Positions 27,253-41,677 of a stretch of 64,000 bases of DNA are shown piece by piece. Under the pieces are notes generated by a model. That model saw only the letters and a program-made list of their open reading frames with translations. It was not told the DNA's origin and searched no databases. Within the stretch, counting starts at the first letter, position 1. Every line of letters begins with the position of its first letter. A program made the position numbers and the translations under genes. This stretch comes from Acidimicrobiaceae bacterium (GTDB lineage: Bacteria; Actinomycetota; Acidimicrobiia; Acidimicrobiales; Ilumatobacteraceae). Where the stretch lies: the NCBI GenBank assembly GCA_016722025.1, contig JADKGZ010000019.1, positions 24,504 through 88,503 of the forward strand, read 5' to 3'.

Positions 27253-30084
27253 ATGACTCTGCCGCTCGACGATGCACCTCCGCCGCGGGCTGCCTGCGTG
27301 TACTGCGGCGGGGCACGCCACCGCCGACGAGGGGCCTGCTGGCAGCGCAACACGGCAGGAGGTCGCGGCGACGACGGGCGAACCGCACGACGAGCGGCCG
27401 GCCGACGAGCCAACGAGGCCCGCGCAGGCCGCCTGCCACCAGCCGGTCACCGCCAGCATCGTCGTCGGGCCGGCCGTCCTGGGTCGCAACGTCATCGTCG
27501 CCCCCGGCCAGGCCGCCCCCGCCCAGTGGCAGCACGCACCGCGGGTGGTCATCGAGCCCTCCGCAGGCGACCTGGTGGGGTTGCTGCTGCGCGTCGCCTC
27601 GAGCGCACCGGGTGCGTGTTCGAGCTCGGCCGCACGCCACCGGCGAGCAGCTGGCCCGCCGTTCACCACCACGCTGCCGCACGCGGTGGGGCCGCGCGTG
27701 CGGTTCAGCAGCGACCAGCTGCGGCACCTGGTCTTCAGCAACGCCATCGATCCTCCGCCACGCCGCACTGGCCGCTGCTGTCCCTGGCAGTGCGTGCCGG
27801 CGCTCGCACCGTCACCGACGGGCGCGGCGACATCGAACTGCCCGACGGTTCGCGAGCGTGGCTCGACGGTGGGCCGCCGCGCTACACACCCGCGATCGAC
27901 GGCACCCCGGTGCTGCACCGAGTGACGGTCGAGCACCGGTCGCTGCGCCCACCGCTGGGCAACAGCACGCAGGCTGCGCTCGCCCCCGACCAGCTGGCCG
28001 CAGTCACCCACGACGGTGGCGCGGCCCGCATCATCGCCCCCGCCGGCTCGGGTAAGACCCGGGTGCTCACCGAACGCGCGCGTCACCTGGTGCAGCAGTG
28101 GCGCATCCCGGCCTCCGCCATCACGCTCATCGCGTTCAACAAGCGGGCCCAGGAAGAGATCGCCGCCCGCACCACCGACGTGCCCGGCCTGCAGGTGCGC
28201 ACGCTCAACGCCATCGCGCTCGCGGTCATCAACGGCAGCGCACCGTTCGCTCGTCAGCCGCAACGCTTCAACACGGTCGACGAGCCCGAAGTGCGCCGGC
28301 TCATCGGCCGGCTGGTCAAGTTCCCTCGCGTCCGCAACGCCGATCCCGTCGCCACCTGGATCGAAGCGCTGTCGGTCGCTCGCCTCGGGCTGCTCGACCC
28401 GGCGAAGGTGGAGAGCCGCTACGACGGCGAGGTCGAAGGGTTCGCCGATGCCTTCGCCCGCTACCGGCACGAGCTGGCCCGTGCCGGCAACGTCGACTAC
28501 GACGAACAGGTCTTCAAGGCCATCGAGCTGCTGCTGCGCGACCCGCAGGCCCGCGCCACCGCACAACGGTCGTGCCGGCTGCTGCTGGTCGACGAGTTCC
28601 AAGACCTCACACCGGCGCACCTGCTGCTGGTGCGCCTGCTGGCCGGGCCCGACGCCGCGGTGTTCGGCGTGGGCGACGACGACCAGACCATCTACGGCTA
28701 CAACGGCGCCGACCCTGCCTGGCTGATCGACTTCGCCGAGCTGTTCCCCGGTGCCGGCGAGCACCCGCTGGAGGTCAACTACCGCTGCCCGGGCGGCATC
28801 GTGCGCGCCGCCGACACACTGCTGCGGCACAACCGCCGGCGCGTCGCGAAGGTCATCCGCGCACACCACAGCGCCACCGACGGGTTCATGGTTGCGCCCG
28901 CCACGGGCGACCCGGTCGATGTCACGGTGCAGGCGGTCACCACCGCCATCGCGGCCGGCTCGCCCGCCGCCGAGATCGCGGTGCTCACTCGCGTCAACTC
29001 GCTGCTGGCCCCGGTGCAGGTCGCGCTGCGAGGTGCTGGTGTGCCCACCAACGGTGGCGTCGGGCCCGAGTTCCTCGAGCGCACGGCGGTGCGCGCGGCA
29101 CTGGCCTGGTTGCGCATCGCCACCGCCAAGGCCGACTTCTCCACCGCCGACGTCGGCGAGGCCTTGCGCCGGCCGTCGCGCCCGCTGCACCCGCGCATCG
29201 CCACCTGGGTGGGCGAGCAGTCGTCGCTGGCGGGCTTGCGTCGCCTGGCCGGGCGCATCACCACCGAGCGCGATGCCGACACGGTCGAGAAGTTCGCCGG
29301 CGACATCGAGCGCTTGCAGCGACTGGTGGCCAGCCGAGGCACCACTGCGCAGGCCATGGCTGCGCTGCGCGACACGATGGGCCTGGCCAACAGCATCGCC
29401 ACCCTCGACGTCCACCGTCGGGGCATGAACCGCGCCGCCCAGAACGACGACCTCACCGCCATCGCACAGCTGGCCGCGCTGCAGCCCGACCCAGCCAAGT
29501 TCGAGTCGTGGCTGCGCGCCGCGCTGGCCAACAAGTGGCAGGCCGAAGGCGGCACGCTGGCCACCATCCACCGAGTGAAGGGCCAGGAGTGGCCGTTCGT
29601 GGTGGTGCACCAGGCCGACAGCGATCAGTTCCCTCATCGCCTCGCCGAAGACGAGGAGGAGGAGCGGCGCCTGTTCCACGTGGCCATCACCCGGGCGTCG
29701 CGCGACGTGCTGGTGGTGCCATCGGATCGGCCGTCGCCGTTCATCACCGACTGCAGCACAGAGCCCCGAGCGCGAACAGCGGTGGAGGCTCCCGCACGCG
29801 TCGGTGCCGCTCGGCAGGCAGCGCCGGCCAAGAAGCCCGGCGACGACCTCTCCCCCGACCAGTCGCGACTGTTCGAAGAGCTGCGCGCCGTGCGCCGGCA
29901 CCTCGCCGCCGGCAAACCCGCCTACACGGTGTTGCCCGACGCCGCGCTGCACGCGATCGCGTCGTTGCAGCCCACCTCGCTCGACGAGCTGGCCGGCATC
30001 AAGGGCATCGGCCCGGCCAAGCTGCAGCAGTACGGCGCCGCCTTCCTGGCTGCGGTCGCCGGCACCGACCCCGCAGGGCCGTAG
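27253..30084 (+). pseudogene. UvrD/Rep-type DNA helicase with C-terminal HRDC domain, frameshifted near N-terminus
   Basis: The C-terminal 700 residues are intact superfamily 1 helicase: Walker A APAGSGKT, Walker B LLLVDEFQD, GVGDDDQTIYGYNG, NYRCPGGIV, TIHRVKGQEWP and VAITRASRD. An HRDC domain (LQPTSLDELAGIKGIGPAK) ends the protein. The N-terminus opens with a zinc-ribbon-like CVYCGG, but the frame is disrupted at about 27310 and again near 27755. More breaks may lie between them. The helicase would unwind DNA in repair. The N-terminal breaks may be sequencing errors. Confidence 0.8.
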
Positions 30085-30123
30085 CGTGCCCGGCCGCTGT
30101 CGGATGGGCTCACCCGAGCCGGT

Positions 30124-31167
<1,044 letters not shown>

Positions 31168-31218
31168 CCGCCCACATTGCCAGACGCGCGATTCGTGAGC
31201 AGACTCACCCGTGCGGGC

Positions 31219-32919
31219 TCAGGCCAGTTCGAGCTCCTCGTCGAGGTACAGCTCGCGGCACTTGGCCCGTTGCAGCTTGCCCGACGAGGTCTTGGGCAGC
31301 GTGCCGGGCTTGACCAGGATGACGTCGCGTGGGGGCAGCCCGCACACGTCGAGCGTGCGATGGTGAACGGCGTGGCGCACGGCGTCGTTGTCGTCGGTGC
31401 GCACCTCGCACACCACGACCACGCTCTCCTTGCTCTTGTACCCCTCCACGCCGAAGGCGATGACGTTGCCGGCGCGCACGCCGTCGATGACCGCCACCGC
31501 CCGCTCGATGTCCTCCGGGAACACATTGCGACCGCCCACGATGATGACGTCCTTGATGCGGCCGCACAGCACCAGCTCGCCGTCGACGAGGTAGGCGAGA
31601 TCGCCGGTGCACAGCCACCCGTCGCGGAACAGGGCGGCGGTGGCGTCGGGCCGCTTGTAGTAGCCGGAGGTGACCGAGGTGCCGCGCAGCAGCAACTCGC
31701 CGACGTGACGTTCGGGCACTTCCTCGTAGCTGTCGGGATTGACCACCTTCATCTCCAGACCCGGCACCGCCTTGCCCAGCAGCGGCAGGCGGCGAACATC
31801 CAGCTCCTCCTGCGCGTCGGCGAGATCGAGCGGCTTGGCGACCCGCTCGCGCTCGAGGAACTCGCGATCCACCGAGTCGGTGACCATGCCGCGGTGGCGA
31901 GGTGGGAACGCCCCACCGATGGCGACCTCCGCCATGCCGAACGCGGGGAACACGCTGCCCGCGCTGAAACCGAACGGTTGGGCCGCGCCGACGAAGGCAT
32001 CGACCGCGTTGGGGTCGACCGGCTCGGCACCGCTGAGGGCGAGCGTCAGGCAGGAGAGGTCGAGGCCTTCCATTCGCCCCAACGCGCGCGTGGCCAGCAC
32101 CCACGCGAAGTTGGGGCCGGCGGTGGCGGTGCCACGCCAGTCGCTGATCCACTGCATCCAGTTGCCGGGCTTCGCCAGGAAGTCCTGCGGCGCCGCCTGC
32201 ACCAGGTCGACACCGACGGTCATCGGCAGCGACAGGAAGCCCACCAGGCCCATGTCGTGGTACAGCGGCAGCCAGCTGACCATCACCTCACCAACACCAA
32301 GCTGCGCAGCTGTGCACGATGCATCGAGGTTGGCGCGCAAGACTCGATCGGGGATCATCACCCCTTTCGGCTCGCTGGTCGACCCGCTGGTGTACTGCAG
32401 GATCACCAGCCGCTCGGGGTCGTGTGCCGGCTGCTCCCACCGATCGCTGGTGGGCACACCAGCGAACCCCGGCAGCACCGCGGCCATCGGTTCGATCGGC
32501 GGGTCGTCGGGGCCGGCTGCGTAGAACGCGGCGAGCATGTCGTCGATGAGGATGAGCTTGGCGTCGCCGTGGCGGATGCGCGCGCGGGTGGTCTCCACGA
32601 ACACGTCGAGCGACCCCATGCGCATGGGCAGCGGCAGCACCATGCTGGCGATGCCGGCCAGCCAGCACCCTTGGATGATGGTCATCAGCGAACGCGAGGT
32701 GGGGCCGAGGATGGCGACGTGGTCGCCCGGCACCAGGCCGCGGGCCTGCAGCGCGGCGGCAACGACACGGGCTTCGTCGTGCAGCTGTGCCCAGGACACG
32801 AACGCATCGCCTTCGGCCGGCAGCACGCTGTGGCCCACGAACCGAACCCCGGTGCGCTGCTCGGTGGCGGCGATCAAGCGAGTGACGATCGAGTCGGTGT
32901 CGGGCGCACGAGGTGGCAT
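31219..32919 (-). CDS. Fatty acyl-AMP ligase / acyl-CoA synthetase (FadD/FAAL-like)
   Basis: An adenylate-forming enzyme of 566 aa. The ATP motif is YTSGSTSEPKGV, with LPLYHDMGLVGFL, typical of the fatty acyl-AMP ligase subgroup. TGDLAYLVDGELVLCGR and a C-terminal KTSSGKLQR follow. It activates a fatty acid, as acyl-AMP or acyl-CoA. No acyl carrier protein or polyketide gene is nearby. The start is ATG 32919. Confidence 0.85.
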   Translation of the reverse strand: MPPRAPDTDSIVTRLIAATEQRTGVRFVGHSVLPAEGDAFVSWAQLHDEARVVAAALQARGLVPGDHVAILGPTSRSLMTIIQGCWLAGIASMVLPLPMRMGSLDVFVETTRARIRHGDAKLILIDDMLAAFYAAGPDDPPIEPMAAVLPGFAGVPTSDRWEQPAHDPERLVILQYTSGSTSEPKGVMIPDRVLRANLDASCTAAQLGVGEVMVSWLPLYHDMGLVGFLSLPMTVGVDLVQAAPQDFLAKPGNWMQWISDWRGTATAGPNFAWVLATRALGRMEGLDLSCLTLALSGAEPVDPNAVDAFVGAAQPFGFSAGSVFPAFGMAEVAIGGAFPPRHRGMVTDSVDREFLERERVAKPLDLADAQEELDVRRLPLLGKAVPGLEMKVVNPDSYEEVPERHVGELLLRGTSVTSGYYKRPDATAALFRDGWLCTGDLAYLVDGELVLCGRIKDVIIVGGRNVFPEDIERAVAVIDGVRAGNVIAFGVEGYKSKESVVVVCEVRTDDNDAVRHAVHHRTLDVCGLPPRDVILVKPGTLPKTSSGKLQRAKCRELYLDEELELA

Positions 32920-32985
32920 GACGAGCAACGGTAGTACGGCAAAGAACGGGCCGAGTCGATCGGTGGCTCGTAGAATCGAGCCGCT

Positions 32986-35805
<2,820 letters not shown>

Positions 35806-35830
35806 GCGGCGACGGGCACGAGGCGACGAC

Positions 35831-36100
35831 TCAGGCCAGCTTCAGGAACAGCCGCTCGACCTCTTCCAGGTCGAAGCCGCTCTTGCTGGCCACGTCGGGG
35901 TTGGCCAAGCACGCGGCCATGCCGGTGGCCAGCATCTTGAAGCCGACCTGGTCGACCGCCTTGCCGACGGCAGAGAGCTGGGCGACGATCTCGCGGCACT
36001 CTCGCCCATCGGTGAGCATGGCTTGTACGCCACGAACCTGACCCTCGATGCGAGCGAGGCGGCGCAGCAGATCGGCAGTGATGTCCTCCGGCAGTTGCAT
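35831..36100 (-). CDS. CsoR/RcnR-family repressor, CstR-like
   Basis: An all-helical repressor of 89 aa with the family signature RIEGQVRGVQAM. The two conserved cysteines are present (RECREIV and AACLANP). The copper-binding His of CsoR (in the LLDEHLRHC region) is replaced by Gly (MLATGMAAC). CstR, which senses persulphides through two cysteines, has the same pattern, so a sulphur-stress role is likelier than copper sensing. The operator lies directly upstream, indicating autoregulation. Confidence 0.8.
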   Translation of the reverse strand: MQLPEDITADLLRRLARIEGQVRGVQAMLTDGRECREIVAQLSAVGKAVDQVGFKMLATGMAACLANPDVASKSGFDLEEVERLFLKLA

Positions 36101-36111
36101 GTCGCGAGCAT

Positions 36112-36123
36112 ACCCCCTGGGGT
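36112..36123 (-). promoter_or_regulatory. CsoR/CstR-type operator
   Basis: TACCCCCTGGGGTG (36111-36124) has the arms ACCCC and GGGGT around CT. This is the GC-tract inverted repeat bound by the CsoR/CstR family. It lies about 12 bp upstream of the ATG of the repressor gene, so binding would block transcription. Confidence 0.7.
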
Positions 36124-36155
36124 GTGGTGAGCGAGTGCTGTGGTGTCGGATCCGG

Positions 36156-37556
36156 TCAGCGACCGAGCAAGCCCTTCTGCACCTTGCCCATCGCGTTTCG
36201 TGGCAGCTCGTCGACGACCCGCACGTCGCGGGGTCGCTTGTGCACCGACAGCGTGGCCGCAACGTGCTCGATCAGCGCAGCAGCGTCGATGTCGCTGCCG
36301 ACCACGTAGGCGACGATGCGCTGGCCGAGATCGTCGTCGGGCGCACCGACGACCGCCGCCTCCAGCACCGACGGGTGGCTGAGCAGTGCAGTTTCGACTT
36401 CGCCGGCGCCCACCTTGAAGCCCCCGGTCTTGATGATGTCGAGCGACTGCCGGCCGACGATGCGGTGGAAGCCGTCGGCGTCGATGACTGCTGCGTCGCC
36501 GGTGCGGAACCACTGATCGTCGAACGCCGCCGCCGTTGCCTCCGGGCGGCCGAGGTAGCCGTCGAAGAGGGTCGAACCGGCGACATGCAGCTCGCCGATC
36601 GTGTCGCCGTCGTGCGCCGCCGCTGAGCCGTCGTCGCCCACCAGTCGAGTGCGCACGCCGTCGATCGGGAGGCCCACCCAACCCGGTCGACGCTCGCCAT
36701 CGGCGCGCGTGCTGAGGGTGATGAGCGTCTCGGTCATGCCGTAGCGCTCGACCGGGTGGTGGCCGGTGAGCGCGCGCAGCTGCTCGAAGACCGCCACCGG
36801 GAGCGGGGCGCTGCCGGAGACCAGCAGGCGGGCGCTGCGCAAGGCGGTCGCCGCCGCAGGTTCGGCACACACTCGACCCCACACCGTGGGCACGCCGAAG
36901 TAGAGCGAACCCTGTGCCGCCGCGTAGGCGGCCGGCGTGGGCTTGCCGGTGTGCACCAGGCGGCACCCCACCCGCAGTGCGCCCAGCACGCCGAGCACGA
37001 GGCCGTGCACGTGGAACAGCGGCAGGCCGTGCACCAGCGTGTCGTCGGCAGTCCACTGCCAGGCGGAAGCGAGACCGTCGAGGCCGGCCGCGACTGCGCG
37101 CCGCGACAGCACCACGCCTTTCGGCGAGCCCGTCGTGCCCGAGGTGTAGACGATGAGCGCAGCGACGTCGTCGGCCGGTTCCGCCAGCAAGCTGCCATCG
37201 GTGGCGAGCTCGATGCGGGCCAGCGCCACGTCGGGCCAGTCCGCGGCGCCCACGACCGCTTCCGCCCCCGAGTCGCGGATGATGTGGCTGCGCTCGACCG
37301 GCCCGGCATCGGGTGGCACCGGCACCACCGCCACGCCTGCGGCCAGGCCCGCAGCAACGGCGATGACCGTCTGCAGCGTTGGACGCGCGTCGATCGCGAC
37401 GGCGCGGGCGCCCAGCAGCCGGGCCGCGGTGCCGTTGGCCATCGCGCTCAGGGTGGCCCACGAGACGGGCTCACCGGCCACGCGGACTGCGTCGGCGCGG
37501 TCGCCGAGCTCGCCGCGCAGGCTGGGCAGCAGCGATGGCGACCGCTGCTGGTTCAT
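36156..37556 (-). CDS. Acyl-CoA synthetase, malonyl/methylmalonyl-CoA synthetase (MatB)-like
   Basis: An adenylate-forming ligase of 466 aa. Motifs are YTSGTTGSPKGV, RYGMTETL, TGDAAVIDADGFHRIVGR and the C-terminal RNAMGKVQKGLLGR. The compact size and last motif fit MatB/ACSF3, which activates malonate or methylmalonate. It starts 4 bp inside the end of tetR (ATGA), so the TetR protein probably regulates it. The substrate is inferred. Confidence 0.75.
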   Translation of the reverse strand: MNQQRSPSLLPSLRGELGDRADAVRVAGEPVSWATLSAMANGTAARLLGARAVAIDARPTLQTVIAVAAGLAAGVAVVPVPPDAGPVERSHIIRDSGAEAVVGAADWPDVALARIELATDGSLLAEPADDVAALIVYTSGTTGSPKGVVLSRRAVAAGLDGLASAWQWTADDTLVHGLPLFHVHGLVLGVLGALRVGCRLVHTGKPTPAAYAAAQGSLYFGVPTVWGRVCAEPAAATALRSARLLVSGSAPLPVAVFEQLRALTGHHPVERYGMTETLITLSTRADGERRPGWVGLPIDGVRTRLVGDDGSAAAHDGDTIGELHVAGSTLFDGYLGRPEATAAAFDDQWFRTGDAAVIDADGFHRIVGRQSLDIIKTGGFKVGAGEVETALLSHPSVLEAAVVGAPDDDLGQRIVAYVVGSDIDAAALIEHVAATLSVHKRPRDVRVVDELPRNAMGKVQKGLLGR

Positions 37557-38146
37557 CGGCGGCTGGCGGCGACGGTCTCGGTGAGGCGTTCGAGGAAGTC
37601 GTCCATCGCCTTGGTCAGCCGCCGCCGATCGCCGGTGGCGAACAGATCCATCACCAGCCCGGTGAAGGTGGCCTTGATCAGTGAGGCTTCGTCGACCGCT
37701 CGCTCGTGCGGCATGCCCTCCGCGACGAGTCGCAGCGCTGTGTCGTGGCGCCACACACCGATCTGGTCGGCGCGCACCTCGCCGGCGAGGCCGGTGACGG
37801 TGGGCTCGAGCGTGGCGGCCTCGTAGTTCAGGCGCACCAGCGCGAGGTTGGCCGGCGCCGCGTTCATCCAACGCCACCACTTGCGATAGAGCTCGGCCTG
37901 GGTGAGGCGCGGGGCTCGCGACAGCCACGCGTTCTGCACCGTGATCTGCTGCTCGAGCGAGCGGGCAAGGGCCGCCGTGAGCAGCTCCTCCTTCGAGCCG
38001 AAGTGGCGCACCAGCCGGTTGATGCTGACATCCAGCGCGGCGGCCATCGGGCGCAGCGTCGCCTGTGCCAGGCCGTTCTGCGCCAGGTCCTAGACGATGC
38101 GGTCGCGCAGCTCTCGGCGGCGCTCGAGATCGGGTGTCCTGGCCAC
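37553..38146 (-). pseudogene. TetR-family regulator with in-frame TAG
   Basis: From GTG 38146 the protein reads MARTPDLERRRELRDRIV, then TAG (38092-38090). It continues in the same frame as DLAQNGLAQATLRPMAAALDVSINRLVRHFGSKEEL only across the stop, split here as two motifs: DLAQNGLAQATLRPM and LDVSINRLVRHFGSK. These form the TetR helix-turn-helix. The stop probably replaces a Glu or Gln codon. ATG 38047 inside the gene would lack the first helix. It overlaps the MatB-like gene. Confidence 0.7.
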
Positions 38147-38169
38147 GGCCGGTCACCCTAGTGCCTGGC

Positions 38170-39183
38170 TCACAGGCCCGACAGCTTCACCGCGGCCAAC
38201 GACACCACCGCCACCAGCGCCCAACTGCTCAGCGCAAGGGCCAGCGGCGTCCCGCCGACGGCGCGCAGCTTGCGCAGGTCGACGTTGCTCCCGAGGCCCA
38301 CCAGACCCATGCCGAGCAGGATGGTTTCGGCGTTCTTGATGTCGGCGAGCGCACGCGTGGACAGCACACCCGTGGAGGTGATCGCCGACGCCACGAGGAA
38401 CAGCAGGATGAACAGTGGCAGCAACGGCGGACGCTTGGCACCCTCGAGTGCCGCGTCGCCCTGACGGCGGCGAGCGGCGATGGCAACGCCTGCGAGCAGC
38501 GGCGCGAGCAGTGCCACGCGAGTGAGCTTCACCAACGTGGCCAGCTTCAGCGAGACCTCGCCGTGAGTGGAGGCGGCCGCCACCACCTGCCCGACGTCAT
38601 GCACGGAAGCGCCCACCCACGCCCCGAACTCGGTGGCGGTCAGCCCGAGCAGCGAGCCGAGGCCGGGCAAGGTGAAGATCGCCAGCGTGCCGCACAACGT
38701 GACGAGCGCGATGGAGTACGCCACTTCCTCCTCGCTGGCATCGGCGAACGGTTCCACGGCGGCAATGGCCGACGCCCCGCAGATGCTGTAGCCGGTGGCC
38801 ATCAGCAACCCCAGCGAGCGCGACAACCCGAGCCGGCGCGCCAGCCACTGGGTGCCGAAGAACGTGGCCACGACCACGGCAACGACTGCCACGAGCGCCC
38901 GCGGCCCCAGCTTGCCCAACTCGCTCAACGAGAGCCGGAACCCGAGCAAGACGATGCCGGCGCGCAGCACCTTCTTCGCGCAGAAGCGCAGGCCGGGCTT
39001 GAACGGCTCCTCGATGCGGCCGAACGTGGCACCGAGGATGCCGCACGCCACGGCCACCACGTGCGGCGACACGACGTCGACGTTGTGATGTACCACGTAG
39101 CCGACCAGCGCGACCGCCAGCGCGACGACGAGGCCGGGAAGCAGCGGGCGCGCGGAGGCCCACGCCTTGTTGCCGGCGCTCAC
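38170..39183 (-). CDS. YeiH/UPF0324 family membrane protein
   Basis: A membrane protein of 337 aa with about ten helices. The family motifs are GFRLSLSELGKLG, GYSICGASAIAA and GASVHDVGQVVAA. Members are proposed exporters of sulphur anions, but this is not firmly shown. GTG 39183 overlaps the hutI stop by 4 bp, so it is translated with the hut operon. Confidence 0.85.
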   Translation of the reverse strand: MSAGNKAWASARPLLPGLVVALAVALVGYVVHHNVDVVSPHVVAVACGILGATFGRIEEPFKPGLRFCAKKVLRAGIVLLGFRLSLSELGKLGPRALVAVVAVVVATFFGTQWLARRLGLSRSLGLLMATGYSICGASAIAAVEPFADASEEEVAYSIALVTLCGTLAIFTLPGLGSLLGLTATEFGAWVGASVHDVGQVVAAASTHGEVSLKLATLVKLTRVALLAPLLAGVAIAARRRQGDAALEGAKRPPLLPLFILLFLVASAITSTGVLSTRALADIKNAETILLGMGLVGLGSNVDLRKLRAVGGTPLALALSSWALVAVVSLAAVKLSGL

Positions 39184-40340
39184 GTGAGTGAACCGGCCTC
39201 GATCACACTGCGGATGAGCGGCACTCCCGGCCGGTACACGAAGTGCGTGTAGGAAGGCGCCTCCAGCACGACGAGGTCGGCGCGGCACCCGGGAGCGATG
39301 CGCCCGACGTCGCCGCGACGCAGCGCGCTGGCGCCGCCGACGGTGGCCGCCGAGAGTGCTTCTTCGGGCGTCATCCGCATGTCGCGCACGGCCAGCGCGA
39401 TGCAGAACGACATCGAGGTGGTGTAGCTGCTACCCGGGTTGCAGTTGGTGGCCAGCGCCACCGTCGCACCGGCATCGATGACCCGCCGCGCATCGGGGTA
39501 GGGCTGGCGAGTGCTGAAGTCGGTGGCCGGCAGGAAGGTGGCCACGGTGTCGCTGCCGGCCAGTGCAGCGATGTCGTCATCCGACAGGTAGGTGCAGTGG
39601 TCGGCGGATGCGCAGCCCATCTCCACGGCCAGTTGCACTCCGGGGCCGTGGCCGAGTTGGTTGGCGTGGAGGCGCAGCCCGAGGCCGGCAGCCCTTCCGG
39701 CGGCCAGCACCGCTCGCGACTGGTGCTCGTCGAACGCGCCGACTTCACAGAACGCGTCGATCCAGCGCGCGTACGGCAACGCTGCCGACAACATGTCGGT
39801 GCACACGTGGTGCACGTAGTCGTCGGTGCGCCCTTCGAACTCGGCCGGCACCACATGCGCACCGAGAAAGGTGGTGTCGCCGGTGAACGAGCGAGCGACG
39901 CGCAGGCAACGCGCCTCGTGATGCGCATCGAGCCCGTAGCCCGACTTGATCTCGACCGTGGTGATGCCGGCTCGGCGTGCCTCTGCTCGCCTGCCATCGG
40001 CGAGGGAGAGGAGTTCGGCCTCCGTTGCGCCGCGGGTGGCCGCGACCGACACCCGGATGCCGCCCGCCTCGTAGGGCCTTCCTGCCATGCGAGCGGCGAA
40101 CTCGTCACCTCGGTCACCGGCGAACACGAGATGGGTGTGGCTGTCGACGAAGCCGGGGATGACACAGGCTCCGTCGGCATCGATGCGCCGGTCGGCGATC
40201 TGGCCGGCGCCCGCGACCGACACGATGCGATCGCCCTCGAACACCACCGACGCGTTGCGCACGAGACCCAGCGGGCCGGCGCCGGCGGCGATGTCGTTGG
40301 TGACGAGCAGGCCGATGCGGTCGAGCACCGTCGTGGTCAT
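39180..40340 (-). CDS. hutI: Imidazolonepropionase HutI
   Basis: A metal-dependent amidohydrolase of 386 aa that opens imidazolonepropionate to formiminoglutamate, the third step of histidine breakdown. The metal site DSHTHLVFAG is near residue 67. Later KSGYGL and HANQLG carry substrate and metal contacts. I start at ATG 40340, which overlaps the hutF stop by one base (TGATG). GTG 40343 is possible. Confidence 0.95.
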   Translation of the reverse strand: MTTTVLDRIGLLVTNDIAAGAGPLGLVRNASVVFEGDRIVSVAGAGQIADRRIDADGACVIPGFVDSHTHLVFAGDRGDEFAARMAGRPYEAGGIRVSVAATRGATEAELLSLADGRRAEARRAGITTVEIKSGYGLDAHHEARCLRVARSFTGDTTFLGAHVVPAEFEGRTDDYVHHVCTDMLSAALPYARWIDAFCEVGAFDEHQSRAVLAAGRAAGLGLRLHANQLGHGPGVQLAVEMGCASADHCTYLSDDDIAALAGSDTVATFLPATDFSTRQPYPDARRVIDAGATVALATNCNPGSSYTTSMSFCIALAVRDMRMTPEEALSAATVGGASALRRGDVGRIAPGCRADLVVLEAPSYTHFVYRPGVPLIRSVIEAGSLT

Positions 40341-41677
40341 CACTGGCCCATCAGTTCACCGATGACGGAGGCCAGTTCGGCCGCGACATCGATGCGGACG
40401 TGCCGCCCGTCGGCAACGATGATCTCGCCGTCGACGACCACGTGATGCACATCGGCGGCACCGGCCGCGAACACCGCCGACTCCAGTGCCGTGACCATCG
40501 ACGTACCGGCCGTTCGCACGGTGTCGAGCCGCAGCGACGTGAAGTCGGCGAGACCGCCCACCTGGAGGCTGCCCGCCTCGTGCCAACCGAGGCCGGCGTG
40601 ACCGTTGCGCGTGGCGGCACGCAACAACGACGGCGCGTCGTGGCTGCCACGCACCCGGGAGGCGAGGCGTTCGTCGAGCTCGACCGCGCGGGCCTCCTCG
40701 AACATGTCGATGACTGCCTGCGAGTCGGTGCCCAGCGACAGGCGGGCGCCGGCGTCGCGCAACTGCATCGCCGGGCCGATGCCATCGGCCAGGTCGCGCT
40801 CGGTGGTGGGGCACATGCAGATGCTGCATCCGCTCGTGCCGTACAGCCCGATGTCGGCGACCGCCAGGTGCGTGGCGTGCACCGCCGTGAAGCGCGCGTC
40901 GAGCACCCCTCGCTCGGCCAGCAGGGCCGTGGGAGTGAGACCGTAGGCCTCGATGCACTGCTCGTTCTCCGCCTTCTGCTCCGACACGTGAGCATGCAGC
41001 ACCGCTGTGCGCTGTGCCGCCCACGCCGCCACGACCTCGATGCTCGCAGGGTCGACCGCCCGCACGGAGTGGACGGCCGCGCCGATGCGCGACGTGGGTG
41101 ACTCCAGCGAACTGAGGGCCGACGCACGTGCGGCCCACGACAGCGCGTCGCCATCGCTGAAGCGGCGCTGGGTCTCGTTGGGCTCGACGCCGATGCCACC
41201 ACGTAGGTAGCACGTGTCGAGCAACGTGATGCGCAGGCCGGCGTCGCCGGCCGCCGCCACGAGAGCAGCGCCCATCGCGTTGGGGTCGGCGTAGGGGGTG
41301 CCGCCGGCGCCGTGGTGCAGGTAGTGGAACTCTCCGACGCAGGTGATGCCGGCCAACGCCATCTCGCCGTACACCGCTCGCGCCAGGCGGTGGTACGAGT
41401 CGGGGTTCAGCTGCGCGGCCGCCGCGTACATCTGCTCACGCCACGTCCAGAACGAACCGGTACCGACCTGGGTGCGACCGCGCAGCACCCGATGAAAGGC
41501 GTGGCTGTGGGCGTTGGCCATTCCCGGCAGCGTGAGGCCGCGCAGGCGCACCGCCTCCGGCGGGCACGGCACACCGGCGTGCACGGCGGTGATCCGATCG
41601 CCGCTGGTCTGCAGCAACACGTCGGCGGTAGCAGTGTCGCCACCCAGCCATGCCAGCTCACACCAGTACGCCTTCAC
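40340..41677 (-). CDS. hutF: Formimidoylglutamate deiminase HutF
   Basis: An amidohydrolase of 445 aa that converts formiminoglutamate to formylglutamate and ammonia. The metal motif is NAHSHAFHRVLRG; HAHVSEQ and LGTDSQAVIDMFEE provide the remaining ligands. HutF defines the five-step pathway, which needs a formylglutamate deformylase next. GTG 41677 directly abuts the upstream def stop. Confidence 0.93.
   Translation of the reverse strand: MKAYWCELAWLGGDTATADVLLQTSGDRITAVHAGVPCPPEAVRLRGLTLPGMANAHSHAFHRVLRGRTQVGTGSFWTWREQMYAAAAQLNPDSYHRLARAVYGEMALAGITCVGEFHYLHHGAGGTPYADPNAMGAALVAAAGDAGLRITLLDTCYLRGGIGVEPNETQRRFSDGDALSWAARASALSSLESPTSRIGAAVHSVRAVDPASIEVVAAWAAQRTAVLHAHVSEQKAENEQCIEAYGLTPTALLAERGVLDARFTAVHATHLAVADIGLYGTSGCSICMCPTTERDLADGIGPAMQLRDAGARLSLGTDSQAVIDMFEEARAVELDERLASRVRGSHDAPSLLRAATRNGHAGLGWHEAGSLQVGGLADFTSLRLDTVRTAGTSMVTALESAVFAAGAADVHHVVVDGEIIVADGRHVRIDVAAELASVIGELMGQ

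Noticed and set aside
26257..29952. A 1231-codon open frame on the minus strand opposite the UvrD gene
   Set aside because: Its translation is low-complexity and without known motifs, while the plus strand encodes a clear helicase. Long antisense frames are common in GC-rich DNA.
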